Source: Candidatus Rifleibacteriota bacterium (GTDB taxonomy: Bacteria > Riflebacteria > Ozemobacteria > Ozemobacterales > Ozemobacteraceae). From it: 24,865 nt of DNA. The stretch covers positions 1-24,865 of the forward strand of contig JAKQQP010000091.1 of the NCBI GenBank assembly GCA_029564115.1, written 5' to 3'. A program made the translations under genes and the position numbers. The notes under the pieces are model-generated. The model had not been told where the DNA came from. It saw only the letters and a program-made list of their open reading frames with translations, and ran no database searches. The first letter of the stretch is position 1; each line of letters begins with the position of its first letter. Shown piece by piece: positions 8,604 through 16,366 of this stretch.

Positions 8604-9051
8604 TGTTTACGCCTCGAAGAGCGAAAGAAGTAAAAAACGGTATATCCATGCGGTCAGCCGGCAATATTTTTACGGTCAGAAGGTTTTGCAGTTCTTCTGT
8701 CGTTCTGAATACGGCTGCTTCGACATCTTTGAGAAGAGTCTCTCCTTTGCCGTCTTTGGCGAATCTCTGCAGGTTGCCGGCATTCAGTATATATCTGCTG
8801 ACGATTTCGCTTTGGCTGTCGAAAAGAACGGCACTGTCAGAAGCTGTTTCGACAAATGCGGTTATTTGAGAATCTTCTCTCAGGCGCGACAGTATGATGT
8901 TATAGCTGCGTGTAATGTCGTGATTTTCGGGTGCGGCGGGGTTGCGGGTATTGTAAAATTGCAGCACTGCAATGACAGTGGCGATAATCAGCGACAAAAA
9001 GGCTGTTGCCAGAATGCCTTCAAAGGAAAGTTCGCCGCGCCGCTCGTTCAT
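8590..9051 (-). CDS. Prepilin-like minor pseudopilin with unusual E+1
   Basis: The N-terminus MNERRG | ELSFEGILATAFLSL fits a type IV prepilin: a short basic leader, a glycine at -1, a glutamate at +5 and a long hydrophobic helix. Position +1 is glutamate, where phenylalanine or methionine is usual. The globular part is about 125 residues with helical segments and no recognised motif. It overlaps the upstream gene by four bases (ATGA) and the downstream gene by 14. It would be a minor subunit of a pilus or pseudopilus, cut and N-methylated by a prepilin peptidase encoded elsewhere. Confidence 0.7.
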   Translation of the reverse strand: MNERRGELSFEGILATAFLSLIIATVIAVLQFYNTRNPAAPENHDITRSYNIILSRLREDSQITAFVETASDSAVLFDSQSEIVSRYILNAGNLQRFAKDGKGETLLKDVEAAVFRTTEELQNLLTVKILPADRMDIPFFTSFALRGVNNDLN

Positions 9052-9602
9052 TCTTCGTCTTCTCCGTTTTCCTGGAAGGATCTCAGCGGCAAAAGCCTTT
9101 CGAAAAACACTTTCATGGTTCGTCCTTCGCGCTGGTAAGTTATGTAAACTATGACCTTGAAAAGCCCGTCAGCAAGGTAATAAGTGTCTATCTGACATTT
9201 GTACGGCTTGAGAGACCAGAACAGCTGAGGGTCTGAAGATTCTGTGATACTTTCTCCGGTGTCTGAGAGCTCGCGAAAATATCTGCTTACCGGTTCGACG
9301 TGTTCGACCGATTCTACGACTGGTTCGGCGTCGCTCATAGTCGGAAGATATGAGGGATTTTGCGCGTGCCTGGCAACTATGTTTTCAATGACGTGATGGG
9401 CCAGCAGGGTCGCCATGTATTCCTGCTGGTTATTTTGTTTTGGGGGACTGCCGATACGAAAGATGAAGACCACCGGATACATGGCGGCCGAAAGAATGGC
9501 AAGCGCCAGCAGCAGTTCCATCAGGCTGGTTGCGCGTTTGGGGCGTCTGATTCTAGTTGTGCAGGACAAAACAGGATTCATGCAGAAGATTATATCATGC
9601 AT
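9048..9602 (-). CDS. Prepilin-like protein, GspI/PilV type
   Basis: The segment RPKRA | TSLMELLLALAILSAAMYPV is a prepilin signature with glutamate at +5 and alanine instead of glycine at -1, a substitution that some prepilins tolerate. It is followed by an amphipathic helix (TLLAHHVIENIVARH) like that of GspI/PilV minor pilins and an acidic globular part ending with a beta-rich region and an acidic tail. The length is 184 residues from the ATG at 9602; the ATG at 9581 would give a leader of 17 residues and is equally plausible, since neither has a clear ribosome site. It is the first gene of a three-gene minus-strand operon. Confidence 0.75.
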   Translation of the reverse strand: MHDIIFCMNPVLSCTTRIRRPKRATSLMELLLALAILSAAMYPVVFIFRIGSPPKQNNQQEYMATLLAHHVIENIVARHAQNPSYLPTMSDAEPVVESVEHVEPVSRYFRELSDTGESITESSDPQLFWSLKPYKCQIDTYYLADGLFKVIVYITYQREGRTMKVFFERLLPLRSFQENGEDEE

Positions 9603-9669
9603 GGCTGGTTTCGTTAGATTTTTTTTGATTTTGTGTAACTGCCCATTAAGATTTCGGGGTTTTTTGTCG

Positions 9670-9675
9670 ATTATA
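9670..9675 (-). promoter_or_regulatory. Possible -10 box for the pseudopilin operon
   Basis: A perfect minus-strand TATAAT lies about 70 bases ahead of the operon's first ATG. No good -35 box is seen at 16-18 bases spacing, so this is a weak call. Confidence 0.3.
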
Positions 9676-9710
9676 CAGGCAGGAATAATAGCTCAGGAAG
9701 GAGCGGGGTA

Positions 9711-10337
9711 ATGGTTAAAAACTTTCAGGTTATGTTGACGCTGATATTGAGCCTTTCGCTGTTGACAGCGGTAGGATGCGGCACTAAAAGCACTCTCAGG
9801 GGGACTATCGTCGGCACTGTCGTCGATTCGCAGACCGGTATAGGTATTGCGGGGGCGACCGTTGTCACTTCACCCAGCACCGTCTCTGCCTTGACCGACA
9901 TCAACGGCAGCTTCACCATTGCGGATGTGGACCCGGGCGTATATACGGTCACTGCCCATGCTTCTGATTTCAATTCGAATTCACTCACTGTAAGTGTTGA
10001 CAGCGGGCTTTCGGCAACCACTCACGTTGTTCTCGTGTCGATGGGGGGAAGCTTTTCTCGTAACATTCTGCCGATTCTCAATGTTAACTGCGCCATCGTC
10101 GGTTGTCATAACGACAGTTCGGCTGCCGGTGGCCTCAGATTGAACAGTTATTCGAATCTGATGCGTGGCTCCAAGTCTGGAGCTGTTGTTCTTCCCTATG
10201 ATGCGCAGACCAGCAAGCTCGTCAGACGCATGAAGGGCATCGAAACACCGAGAATGCCTAAAGACAGACCTTCCCTTTCGACTTCGGATCAAGGGCTGAT
10301 AACTAATTGGATCAATGGTGGAGCGCGCAACAATTAA
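9711..10337 (+). CDS. Lipoprotein with carboxypeptidase-regulatory-like and PSC1-type cytochrome domains
   Basis: Residues 1-22 form a lipoprotein signal with the lipid-bearing cysteine probably at C23 (TAVGC). Residues about 32-110 form a CarboxypepD_reg-like beta-sandwich domain (GTVVDSQTGIGIAGATVV, then TDINGSFTIADVDPGVYTV). Residues about 114-206 match the planctomycete-type cytochrome c (PSC1) pattern: FSRNILPILNVNC, a C-x4-CH haem site (C127, C132, H133), GGLRLNSYSNLMRGSKSG, a PRMPKD segment whose M182 could be the distal ligand, and a closing LITNWINGGA. It would sit on a membrane facing the periplasm or cell surface; electron transfer is possible but unproven. The ribosome site AAGGAG ends 8 bases before the ATG. 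It leads a four-gene unit running into motA and motB. Confidence 0.8.
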   Translation: MVKNFQVMLTLILSLSLLTAVGCGTKSTLRGTIVGTVVDSQTGIGIAGATVVTSPSTVSALTDINGSFTIADVDPGVYTVTAHASDFNSNSLTVSVDSGLSATTHVVLVSMGGSFSRNILPILNVNCAIVGCHNDSSAAGGLRLNSYSNLMRGSKSGAVVLPYDAQTSKLVRRMKGIETPRMPKDRPSLSTSDQGLITNWINGGARNN

Positions 10338-10366
10338 TGTTGTTCAAGGAATATCAGGAGATTTTA

Positions 10367-11170
10367 ATGAAGAACGCAAGACTGGGTGTAATTGTGGCAG
10401 GCTTTCTGGTTGTTGGCGGCACGGTATTTATTTCATCTACATTTGCAGGAACCGGTGCTGCAAACGGGTTGCAGGTAATCAGACATGATAACGCCGGCAA
10501 TGTTGCCAGGCATGTATCGACGACAGTGAAACCGTCTCAGGCAGACGCCAGCGCAGATAGCAGGGTCGTTCTGGTAGCTCCTCCCGGCGAACTTCCGACA
10601 GCTTCAAGTCGCATGGTAACTTCTATCGCTCCTGCGGCTGGTATGACTTCTGTAAAACCGACTTTGAAACAAAAACCGGTTCTCAGCGGATCGGCAGTAA
10701 AGTCGGGCATGACTGCCAATAACGAAGTCAAAACAAAGAAGACCAGAAAAGTTGCTTCTGCTCAGGCTCCTGCTGTAAAGGCCAATCCCGAGAATTTGTT
10801 TACTCTGGTCAGATTGCTTAATTACGCGCCGCACCCCCTTTCTGAAGAACTGTTGAAGAGCAATCCTTTGACCATGAACGGTAACAATTACTGGTTCACT
10901 CTCAAATATGATGAAGACTGGAAGGTTTTGAATGACGACGAAGGCTATATTCAGGGCATCAGTTTTGAAATCGACGTCATGGAAAACAATCAGAAAGTCA
11001 GAAGTCTGAAAACCCCCAAAGCTCCGATCAATGCGTCGAAGATTACGAAGGGGCAGATCCTGGGTATTGCTGAAGTTGCACCTTACAAGTTCACTATCAA
11101 AGTCGAAGAAGTGACTAAAAACAAAAAAGGCGTTTCTGAGCTCGTTTTTAAACTCGATCTGTTAGGCTGA
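10367..11170 (+). CDS. Exported protein of unknown function upstream of motA
   Basis: The 267-residue product starts MKNARLGVIVAGFLVVGG with a signal peptide likely cut near STFAG. I chose the ATG at 10367 because AGGAG lies six bases upstream; a longer in-frame version from 10307 would overlap the previous gene. Residues about 30-140 are low-complexity (Ser/Thr/Ala/Lys-rich, probably disordered). Residues about 145-267 form a compact beta-rich domain (NNYWFTLKYDEDWKVL, then ITKGQILGIAEVAPYKFTIK). I do not recognise the family. It lies 29 bases after the lipoprotein gene and 37 bases before motA, so it may act at the stator or simply share the transcript. Confidence 0.7.
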   Translation: MKNARLGVIVAGFLVVGGTVFISSTFAGTGAANGLQVIRHDNAGNVARHVSTTVKPSQADASADSRVVLVAPPGELPTASSRMVTSIAPAAGMTSVKPTLKQKPVLSGSAVKSGMTANNEVKTKKTRKVASAQAPAVKANPENLFTLVRLLNYAPHPLSEELLKSNPLTMNGNNYWFTLKYDEDWKVLNDDEGYIQGISFEIDVMENNQKVRSLKTPKAPINASKITKGQILGIAEVAPYKFTIKVEEVTKNKKGVSELVFKLDLLG

Positions 11171-11207
11171 GCTCAGATTTCAAGAATGTCAGTCAGGAGA
11201 ATTCGCC

Positions 11208-12008
11208 TTGGATAACAATACACTGCTGGGGACTATTTTTGGTACTATACTGATCGTCGTTGGTATCAAACTTGCCGGTGACCTGGCTATTTTCATCAAT
11301 ATTCCCTCGATTCTGATCGTTTTTGGTGGTGCGCTTTCTGCCATGGGAATTGCTTATAATTTTCAGACTATCAAGAGCTCTCTCGTCATGATTAAAAGTG
11401 TTTACCAGGCTCCCAGAGAGTTCAACTACCTGAAACTGGTCAGTACAATATTGATGACTGCCGAAGTGGCCCGTAAAGAAGGTATTCTTGCTCTCGATTC
11501 GCGAATGGGTGAGATCGAGGAACCTTTTATGGCTCGCGGCCTGCAGATGGTTATCGATGGCGTTGATATAAAGGTGATCGAAGACATTTTCGATACAGAG
11601 CTCGATTCTCGGGCGAACCGACATACCGACATCAAGGCAGCTCTCGATTTTCTCGCATCGGTTGTGCCTGCTTTCGGTATGATCGGTACGATTATCGGCC
11701 TTGTCGGCTTGCTTGGTAACCTCGATGACCCTTCCTCAATTGGTCCAAATATGGCGGTAGCTCTCATTACGACGTTTTACGGTTCGGTTGCTGCGAATCT
11801 TTTGTTCATACCTTTTGCCAAAAAAGCTGAAGAGCGCAGTAAGCAAGAGCAGTTGTATGGGGAAATAATCGCCAGAGGCTGTCTGTTTATAGCTGCCGGC
11901 GTTCATCCACGCATTATTCAGGAAAGACTTCTGGCCTTCATGTCAGAAAAATCACGCGCTGCCTTTAACGCACTGCATCTCTCTGAGGAGCTTGGAAAGA
12001 GTGGCTAA
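11208..12008 (+). CDS. motA: Flagellar stator protein MotA/PomA
   Basis: MotA is the inner-membrane channel subunit that, with MotB, couples ion flow to flagellar rotation. Of the 266 residues, the first two hydrophobic segments lie at about 5-52. A large cytoplasmic loop follows, with RGLQMVIDG and LDSRANRHTDIKAALD. The family hallmark PAFGMIGTIIGLVGLLGNL comes next, then MAVALITTFYGSVAANLLF in the last two membrane segments. The start is a TTG at 11208, chosen because AGGAG (11195-11199) lies eight bases upstream. No other flagellar genes are in the window; the coupling ion cannot be told from this sequence. Confidence 0.95.
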   Translation: MDNNTLLGTIFGTILIVVGIKLAGDLAIFINIPSILIVFGGALSAMGIAYNFQTIKSSLVMIKSVYQAPREFNYLKLVSTILMTAEVARKEGILALDSRMGEIEEPFMARGLQMVIDGVDIKVIEDIFDTELDSRANRHTDIKAALDFLASVVPAFGMIGTIIGLVGLLGNLDDPSSIGPNMAVALITTFYGSVAANLLFIPFAKKAEERSKQEQLYGEIIARGCLFIAAGVHPRIIQERLLAFMSEKSRAAFNALHLSEELGKSG

Positions 12009-12744
12009 GCGAAAACCTGCTGAAGAAGTATCGGCGCCATTATGGTTCGTTTCGTATGCCGATCTGGCGACCAATATGCTCTGTTTTTTCGTCATGTTGT
12101 TCGCCTTTTCGTCGCTCGACTCTCCTAAAAAACGTCTGGAAAGCGAGTCGCGCGACGAACTGTTTCATGCGGTCTTCAGCATAAATGTTTCGCAGGGTGC
12201 TCACCAATGGCTTACTCAGGGTGGCAAGGGTATTGTGCTCACTCCCGCTACCCGCAAGAGTGATGTTCCGCTGATCGTCAAGTCGGTAAAAAGCAAATTG
12301 GCGAAGGTTCCTCTGGCAGACAGACTGCTCGTCTTGTCTGACGACCAGGTGGTAAAAATTCAGATACCTGCCAATGTTCTTTTCGAGAGTGGTCGTGCCG
12401 AAATGAAAAAAGGCGCTGAAGAAGTTTTGACCGCTCTTATACCTATTATCGGTACAATTGAAAACTATATCAGAGTCGACGGTCATACCGACGACCTGCC
12501 GGCCCGAAATACTCCGTATCCATCAAACTGGGAACTTTCTACGGCCAGGGCCTGCACTGTGGTGAGATTTTTTGTCGAAACAATGAACCTCGACCCCGGC
12601 CGGTTTTCTGCCCAGGGCTATGCCGATAACCGCCCAAAGATCGAGAATGACACACCCGAGGCCCGCGAAGCCAACCGCCGGGTCGATATCGTTATTTTGA
12701 GCGACAAAAAAAAGGTGAATAAAGACTTTTCGTGGGAACAATAA
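12001..12744 (+). CDS. motB: Flagellar stator protein MotB
   Basis: MotB pairs with MotA and anchors the stator to peptidoglycan. The ion-channel aspartate is seen in VSYADLATNMLCFFVMLFAF (D21 with the start used here) in the single N-terminal membrane helix. The OmpA-like peptidoglycan-binding domain follows: NVLFESGRAEMKKGAEEVL, RVDGHTDDLP, SNWELSTARA, FSAQGYADNRP and EANRRVDIVIL. I chose the GTG at 12001 because GAGGAG ends ten bases before it; a TTG at 11992 is too close to that site. It overlaps the end of motA by eight bases, as is usual for this pair. Length is 247 residues, normal for the family. Confidence 0.95.
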   Translation: MAKRKPAEEVSAPLWFVSYADLATNMLCFFVMLFAFSSLDSPKKRLESESRDELFHAVFSINVSQGAHQWLTQGGKGIVLTPATRKSDVPLIVKSVKSKLAKVPLADRLLVLSDDQVVKIQIPANVLFESGRAEMKKGAEEVLTALIPIIGTIENYIRVDGHTDDLPARNTPYPSNWELSTARACTVVRFFVETMNLDPGRFSAQGYADNRPKIENDTPEAREANRRVDIVILSDKKKVNKDFSWEQ

Positions 12745-12751
12745 ACAGGTT

Positions 12752-12771
12752 CGCCGCTTATAAAGCAGGCG
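12752..12771. terminator. Weak imperfect hairpin between convergent operons
   Basis: The arms cgccgctt and aagc-a-ggcg pair with one bulged A around a three-base loop, between the ends of motB and the long minus-strand operon. There is no T-run on either side, so termination here is uncertain. Confidence 0.25.
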
Positions 12772-12796
12772 CAAACACTGTGGTGGCTGGAAATGA

Positions 12797-13684
12797 TTAT
12801 TTGAGTGAGTTGGAAAAGACCTGTTTTCTGGATTTTTCCATGAGTTGCCCGACCTTCTGCCGCTGCTGATCAGAAAAATTGGCCGCTTGCCCCGCTGCAG
12901 CGAGGGGCCCAAGAATTTCAAGCACCTGCTGGTAACGTTTCATGTGAAACGCTGATTCGGCTTTGCCGATTGCAAAACGGCGGTTGTTGGGCTCTGTCGC
13001 ATTCAGCTGCGAAAAAAACAGGTAGGATTTGCGGTAATCGCGTTGTGCCAAGGCTCTTTCTGCCATTTCGGCCATTGCTTCGGTGGAAATGATGCTTTCC
13101 ATGGTTGGGTAGGGGGTTGGCAATGCCAGCCGGGAAGGTGGTCGGTCGTGTGCGGCTGCCAGAAAAGTCGTTTCTACCGGTAGGGGCTTTTTGATAAGTA
13201 CTGGTTCGAGAGGAGCGGCCTGGGCCCAGGGGTTGTTCTGCCCCGAAGGTACCGCAAAAGAAGGCCCAAAGAACTGCCTTTTATAAAATTCGGCGGTAGT
13301 TTTTTTGTCGGCCGGGTCGCGACGATCGGGGTTCTTGCTGAAGGGGCCGCTTCTATACTCTATTTCGCGCAGAAGTTCGGAGTATCTTACCACCAGCGGG
13401 TGGCGCGGTGACTTTGCAGCTGCCAGTTTCAGCCAGTCTGAAGCTTTCAGGTAATTGCCGGCATGAAAGTTGCTCATTCCAAGAATTATCAATGCCTGAA
13501 AATCATCAGGAAAATATCTGTAAACTTCGTGGGCAGCTGTGACGGCCTCGGTGAATCGGCCGCTCTGATAAAGGCGCTCAGCTTCACGAATTGCAGGAGA
13601 CAGTTCAGCTGCAGCAGCAGAGCTTGAAATTGAGAGCGCGAGCAGAGTGGCGACAGCAGACCATCTGCGAGGCCGGTTTTTCAT
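12797..13684 (-). CDS. Exported TPR-repeat protein, last gene of secretion operon
   Basis: The 295-residue product has a signal peptide (WSAVATLLALSISSSAAAA, cut near residue 25). A TPR-like array follows at about 30-110 (REAERLYQSGRFTEAVTAAH, ALIILGMSNFHAGNYLKASDWL). A Pro-rich linker spans about 120-195, and a second helical-repeat region about 200-295 (AERALAQRDYRKSYLFFSQL, AESAFHMKRYQQVLEILGPL). TPR proteins in pilus and secretion operons (PilF/PilW-type pilotins, Tad-type scaffolds) help assemble secretin or fibre components; a similar scaffold role is inferred here. It follows the preceding gene by two bases. Confidence 0.75.
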   Translation of the reverse strand: MKNRPRRWSAVATLLALSISSSAAAAELSPAIREAERLYQSGRFTEAVTAAHEVYRYFPDDFQALIILGMSNFHAGNYLKASDWLKLAAAKSPRHPLVVRYSELLREIEYRSGPFSKNPDRRDPADKKTTAEFYKRQFFGPSFAVPSGQNNPWAQAAPLEPVLIKKPLPVETTFLAAAHDRPPSRLALPTPYPTMESIISTEAMAEMAERALAQRDYRKSYLFFSQLNATEPNNRRFAIGKAESAFHMKRYQQVLEILGPLAAAGQAANFSDQQRQKVGQLMEKSRKQVFSNSLK

Positions 13685-13686
13685 TG

Positions 13687-14013
13687 TTATTTGTCTCCGG
13701 AAGATTCGCCCAGCTGGTTCCAGTCGATTTCGTCAGAAAGGGGAACGTCTTCGTCACCCTCAGGAACCACGGGAAGATCTGTTGGCGGCATATCGCTGCC
13801 AGCGGTTGATTCTGGAGGCAATTCCAGCCCCTGCCCGGCGCCCGGGCCGCTGCTGTGCTCCAGGTCCCATGAATCTCCCATTTTGTAGTCATCGGGCGGC
13901 TCATAATATTCCTGAGTGGTTACGTGCTGGTAAGCCTGATTAGCCGTTACCAGAAAGATGGCCAGAAGTATCAGAACCACGCCCCACTTCCAAGTTTCGT
14001 TAGCTGTCTGCAT
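13687..14013 (-). CDS. Small acidic single-pass membrane protein
   Basis: The 108-residue product has one membrane helix at about 10-27 (WGVVLILLAIFLVTANQAY) and a Pro-, Asp- and Glu-rich, probably disordered periplasmic tail ending DWNQLGESSGDK. I recognise no family. Its place after the PilO/GspM-like gene is where pilP stands in pil operons, and its layout (short cytoplasmic end, one helix, flexible periplasmic tail) is like the first part of GspC or PilP, but no HR or PilP beta-domain is present. It could bridge the inner-membrane platform to something in the periplasm. It is 2 bases from the next gene and 35 from the previous one. Confidence 0.65.
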   Translation of the reverse strand: MQTANETWKWGVVLILLAIFLVTANQAYQHVTTQEYYEPPDDYKMGDSWDLEHSSGPGAGQGLELPPESTAGSDMPPTDLPVVPEGDEDVPLSDEIDWNQLGESSGDK

Positions 14014-14048
14014 TTTTATTTGTCTCCTGAATCAGAGTCTGGCCGGGT

Positions 14049-14699
14049 TCACTTACCATCGGTCAGCGGAAAGTTCATTACAAGAACGCCTTTTATCAGG
14101 CCACTGTCACGCATTGCTATGTCCAGTGATCTCACCGTACTTAACGGCATGTTGCGCGTGGCGTACGACAAAAATTTGCCCAGGGTGCGGTATGTTGTCG
14201 AAAATTCAATCCGAGCCGGCACTATTTCAACACCCGGCCATTCTTCATCGTCATCGACAGGAAGGCCGACGGGCATGCCGTGTTCGTCGAGCTCCGGCAG
14301 CTGACTGCCTGCAGATATAAAGTTCGGTTGTGAAGAACTCATGGTTTCGGACATTTCAGGTTTGATCATGAAAGACTCGATCAGGTTGAAAGAGTTGATT
14401 CTGAAACTTTTGCCAGCGGTTTGAGCGATGTGGCGAAGCAAAGATGATTCTTCGCCAGGCTTCAAAAGGGTAATTGCCGCTGTCGGGGTATTTTTGCTTC
14501 CAGAAATTTCGGATTTCGCGGGTACGACTCTGGCCAGTTCGTTTTGCAGAGATTCGTATCTGGACTGTCCATCTTCGATCTGTTTTCGGGTGTTGACGAT
14601 ATCTGCCTGGAGATCAGAAAGGAAGAACAGGCGTCCGAGAAAGAAAAAAACGATAACGGCGATGAGTGTGCCGGCTAAATTCGTGGTAACCCGGTTCAT
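14049..14699 (-). CDS. PilO/GspM-like inner-membrane platform protein
   Basis: The 216-residue product has a membrane helix at about 8-28, a coiled coil at about 29-60 (DIVNTRKQIEDGQSRYESL) and a C-terminal ferredoxin-like domain (RIEFSTTYRTLGKFLSYA, LSTVRSLDIAM). The domain has the pattern of PilO, in which a beta strand is followed by TYxxLxxFL. PilO and GspM form the periplasmic part of the inner-membrane platform together with PilN or GspL. The gene overlaps the PilM-PilN fusion by four bases (ATGA), and that partner is exactly what PilO binds. A Pro/Asp-rich insertion at about 125-152 is unusual for the family. Confidence 0.75.
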   Translation of the reverse strand: MNRVTTNLAGTLIAVIVFFFLGRLFFLSDLQADIVNTRKQIEDGQSRYESLQNELARVVPAKSEISGSKNTPTAAITLLKPGEESSLLRHIAQTAGKSFRINSFNLIESFMIKPEMSETMSSSQPNFISAGSQLPELDEHGMPVGLPVDDDEEWPGVEIVPARIEFSTTYRTLGKFLSYATRNMPLSTVRSLDIAMRDSGLIKGVLVMNFPLTDGK

Positions 14700-16366
14700 G
14701 GTAAGACTCCCTTCAGAAGAAATTCAAACCCGGCCTTGCCTTTACGGGTATTCAGGCTTTTAATGCGTTTGACAGCCTGCTTTTTGGTCAGGATTTCTGC
14801 ATATTCGCCGATGTTTTCTATTGCCTGAGCGCTGCCTGCGATAACAAGAACCTCGCCCTTGAGCCCTTCGCGTAATTGCTGATCATCATTTTCAGACTGG
14901 CTTCTGATTATGCCCGGCAGCGGCGCATTGCTCCCGTCTTCAGTCTGTATGGCCTCGGCATCGGCGTTTTCGAAGCTTATGGATTCAGCTTCAAGCTCTG
15001 TTCTAATCATTATTTTTTCAATATTCAGCGTTTCCGGTTTCTGGGCGACGATATGAAAAAGAGCTTCAGCAGTTTTATTGCGTGACTTCAGCAGTGGTCT
15101 GAGAAGTTTTGCGGCCTGCGGTGAAAGCTTCAGATTGTTTTCTGAGCTGGCTTTATGCTTGTTTAATTTTATAGATACCGCTTCGGTATTCATTCTTACC
15201 AGATTAAGCTGCTCGTAGAGACTTTTCTGGTCTGCCAGCATGCTCCCATGCAGTGCCAGAAGAGCTATAATGGCGATCAGCATTCCTGCCATGCCTGTCC
15301 AGAACGGAAGCGTTCCTGCGAGTTTCGCCATCTGGGCTTCTCTTTTTTGCGAGGTCAGCCTGCCGGAAAGATTCATGTGGAGGGAATCTTCTGCCATTCC
15401 GGCGAGACAGGCTCCGATGGCGGGCAAGAAGGGCAACAGTCGCCGCTGCTTTTCTTCAGCCGGCTGATTCTGTGATAGTTCAGAGAGTACCGGGCTGATA
15501 TCGAGCCCTGAAGAAATATCGACAATGTTTACTTTTGTCGGGTTGAAGTAATTGCGTTCAAAAGGCAGAACGCCGTGTTGTGATGCTCCGCCGCCCATAA
15601 AATAAAGTATGTCGATCTGATTGAGTTTGCTGACGGCCCGAAAGTAGTCGAAGCTGAAGCGTATCTTCTGTGAATACATTTCAAGCTCAGTTTCAGTGGG
15701 CGGATCCGACATGTCAGAAAGGCCAGACGGGATGAAACGGTAAAATTTCAGTTCCCCGGCCGAGAAGATCTGCAGGTGAGTGCCACTGTTGCCGAAATTG
15801 ACGATCGAAAGTGCCGGGAGTCCGGAAATGTCGATAATTTCTTTGAGTTCATGTGCAGCAAATACTTCGGTATATGTTCCAGTGAGGTTTATCTTGGCGA
15901 GTTCAAACAATTCGGTGAACTTTTCGAGTAGCCTTTGCGGAACAACCGCCAGAGCTACTGAATAAGGAGCTTTTCGCAGGACTTTATAGGAGAAGGCGTA
16001 AGGTTCTTCGCGGAAAGCCGGGGAAAGAAGCTTTTTTGCTTCCCAGTTGAGGAGATTGTCAAGTTGGTCAGCCTGCACCTGGGAGGGCAGCTCGATAATT
16101 TTTACCTGCAGCTCGCGGTTAGAATAGAGGGCGGTAACAGCAGAGCATTGTTTTAGGGGCAGTCTGGAGGCGAGATTTTTCAGGGCATCGACTATCTGCC
16201 CGCGAAATTCTTCTTCTCCCGGGTAGGCAGCCAACGGCTTCAGCAGCTCTTCTTCAGTGGTGGAAAGGCGTCGCCCTTTCTCATTGACTTCGACTACCGT
16301 TGCTTTGATCGAAACTGAACCTATGTCAAAGCTGACAAACAGGCCGGTTTTGAGTTTCTTTTTCAT
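14696..16366 (-). CDS. PilM-PilN fusion (GspL-like platform protein)
   Basis: The 556-residue product joins two proteins that are separate in type IV pilus operons. Residues 1-335 are an actin-like PilM domain: SFDIGSVSIKA near 12-22 (phosphate loop 1), IVNFGNSGTHLQI at 188-200 (phosphate loop 2) and YFMGGGASQHG at 255-265 (nucleotide-binding region). Residues about 354-373 form a membrane helix. Residues about 375-556 are PilN-like: a coiled segment (DQKSLYEQLNLVRMN) and a ferredoxin-like end (GEVLVIAGSAQAIENIGEYA). This arrangement is that of GspL in type II secretion. It would link the GspE ATPase on the inside to the PilO/GspM-like partner in the periplasm. It overlaps both neighbours by four bases. 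Confidence 0.85.
   Translation of the reverse strand: MKKKLKTGLFVSFDIGSVSIKATVVEVNEKGRRLSTTEEELLKPLAAYPGEEEFRGQIVDALKNLASRLPLKQCSAVTALYSNRELQVKIIELPSQVQADQLDNLLNWEAKKLLSPAFREEPYAFSYKVLRKAPYSVALAVVPQRLLEKFTELFELAKINLTGTYTEVFAAHELKEIIDISGLPALSIVNFGNSGTHLQIFSAGELKFYRFIPSGLSDMSDPPTETELEMYSQKIRFSFDYFRAVSKLNQIDILYFMGGGASQHGVLPFERNYFNPTKVNIVDISSGLDISPVLSELSQNQPAEEKQRRLLPFLPAIGACLAGMAEDSLHMNLSGRLTSQKREAQMAKLAGTLPFWTGMAGMLIAIIALLALHGSMLADQKSLYEQLNLVRMNTEAVSIKLNKHKASSENNLKLSPQAAKLLRPLLKSRNKTAEALFHIVAQKPETLNIEKIMIRTELEAESISFENADAEAIQTEDGSNAPLPGIIRSQSENDDQQLREGLKGEVLVIAGSAQAIENIGEYAEILTKKQAVKRIKSLNTRKGKAGFEFLLKGVLP

Noticed and set aside
8479..9138. 219-codon plus-strand frame across the small pseudopilin operon
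   Set aside because: The minus strand encodes two proteins with prepilin or membrane helices and coupled overlaps. The plus frame reads as composition-driven and spans their boundary.
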